This document shows positions 5,635 through 5,783 of a stretch of 5,783 bases of DNA, piece by piece. The DNA comes from CAZHRJ01 sp964534765 (lineage in GTDB: Bacteria; Lindowbacteria; 2-12-FULL-62-27), in contig CAZHRJ010000171.1 in assembly GCA_964534765.1 (NCBI GenBank), positions 1 through 5,783 on the forward strand. Reading direction: 5' to 3'. Position numbers and translations under genes: made by a program. Under the pieces are notes generated by a model. That model had not been told where the DNA came from and searched no databases. It saw nothing but the letters and a program-made list of their open reading frames with translations. The number at the start of each line of letters is the position of its first letter. The stretch's first letter is position 1.

Positions 5635-5783
5635 ATGGCGCACGGTCAATCCGCCTGGATCTTCATGGCCCTGGTGGGTCTGGCCTCGTTGGGATTCGGC
5701 GGCACGGCAATGGCGGACGAGGCCGGCGAACCCTTGCCGTCCATGGCAATCGCCGGCGCAGACCATCCGCGGTATCAGATTGC
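5635..5783 (+). CDS. Start of an exported protein downstream of mlaC (3' end missing)
   Basis: Only 49 codons are visible; the frame is open to the window edge. The N-terminus looks like a signal peptide: MAHGQSAWIF, a hydrophobic core FMALVGLASLGFGG, and a likely cleavage site TAMA|DE at residue 27/28. No cysteine is present, so there is no lipobox and it is not an ordinary lipoprotein. It lies 11 nt after mlaC with a good ribosome binding site, so it is almost surely co-transcribed with the mla genes. In many genomes the next gene in such an operon encodes the outer-membrane partner MlaA (VacJ) or another outer-membrane or exported protein. The visible residues after the signal peptide (EAGEPLPSMAIAGADHPRYQI) do not let me choose, so no name is given. 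Confidence 0.75.
   Translation, partial: MAHGQSAWIFMALVGLASLGFGGTAMADEAGEPLPSMAIAGADHPRYQI

Noticed and set aside
1..5783. CRISPR array, tRNA or rRNA genes, or an integrase or transposase gene
   Set aside because: I saw no spaced long repeats, cloverleaf-like segments, rRNA signatures or recombinase motifs on either strand.

Overview
The window is GC-rich and densely coded. It comes from a Gram-negative bacterium with an outer membrane, because it carries most of a Mla (Ttg2-type) phospholipid transport operon. A run of 10 Ns inside mlaE marks an assembly gap, so this is a draft contig, possibly from a metagenome. The large secreted protein at the left edge ends in a FlgD-Ig/type 9-like C-terminal domain. 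Such proteins are common in Bacteroidota-related and many uncultured phyla. No marker here fixes the phylum.

Layout. (1) Positions 1-1517, + strand: the 3' part of a large exported or surface protein with repeated beta-rich modules and a 'YPNP...GVYLY' C-terminal domain. (2) Positions 1518-1705: the convergent gap between this gene and the next. It holds a composite repeat with short CACGAA-type 10-nt units in opposing orientations, an outer inverted repeat and a 12-bp direct repeat at its ends. (3) Positions 1706-2836, - strand: an unusual response regulator with an N-terminal receiver domain followed by two STAS-like domains and no DNA-binding or enzymatic output domain. (4) Positions 2837-2944: a divergent regulatory region with a good ribosome binding site and a -10-like box for the regulator, plus a small inverted repeat. 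(5) Positions 2945-5623, + strand: mlaE, mlaF, mlaD and mlaC, tightly packed (2-nt spacer, 11-nt overlap, 1-nt spacer). (6) From 5635 to the right edge: the start of another exported protein in the same operon, identity unresolved.

How the genes fit together. MlaE (permease), MlaF (ATPase) and MlaD (membrane-anchored MCE ring protein) would form the inner-membrane ABC complex. MlaC would be the periplasmic lipid shuttle between that complex and the outer membrane. No separate mlaB (the small STAS subunit that regulates MlaF in E. coli) is visible in the window. The divergently transcribed neighbour, however, carries two STAS-like domains behind a phosphorylatable receiver domain. A functional link between that protein and the transporter is the most interesting hypothesis here, but it is an inference from gene position and fold-level similarity only.
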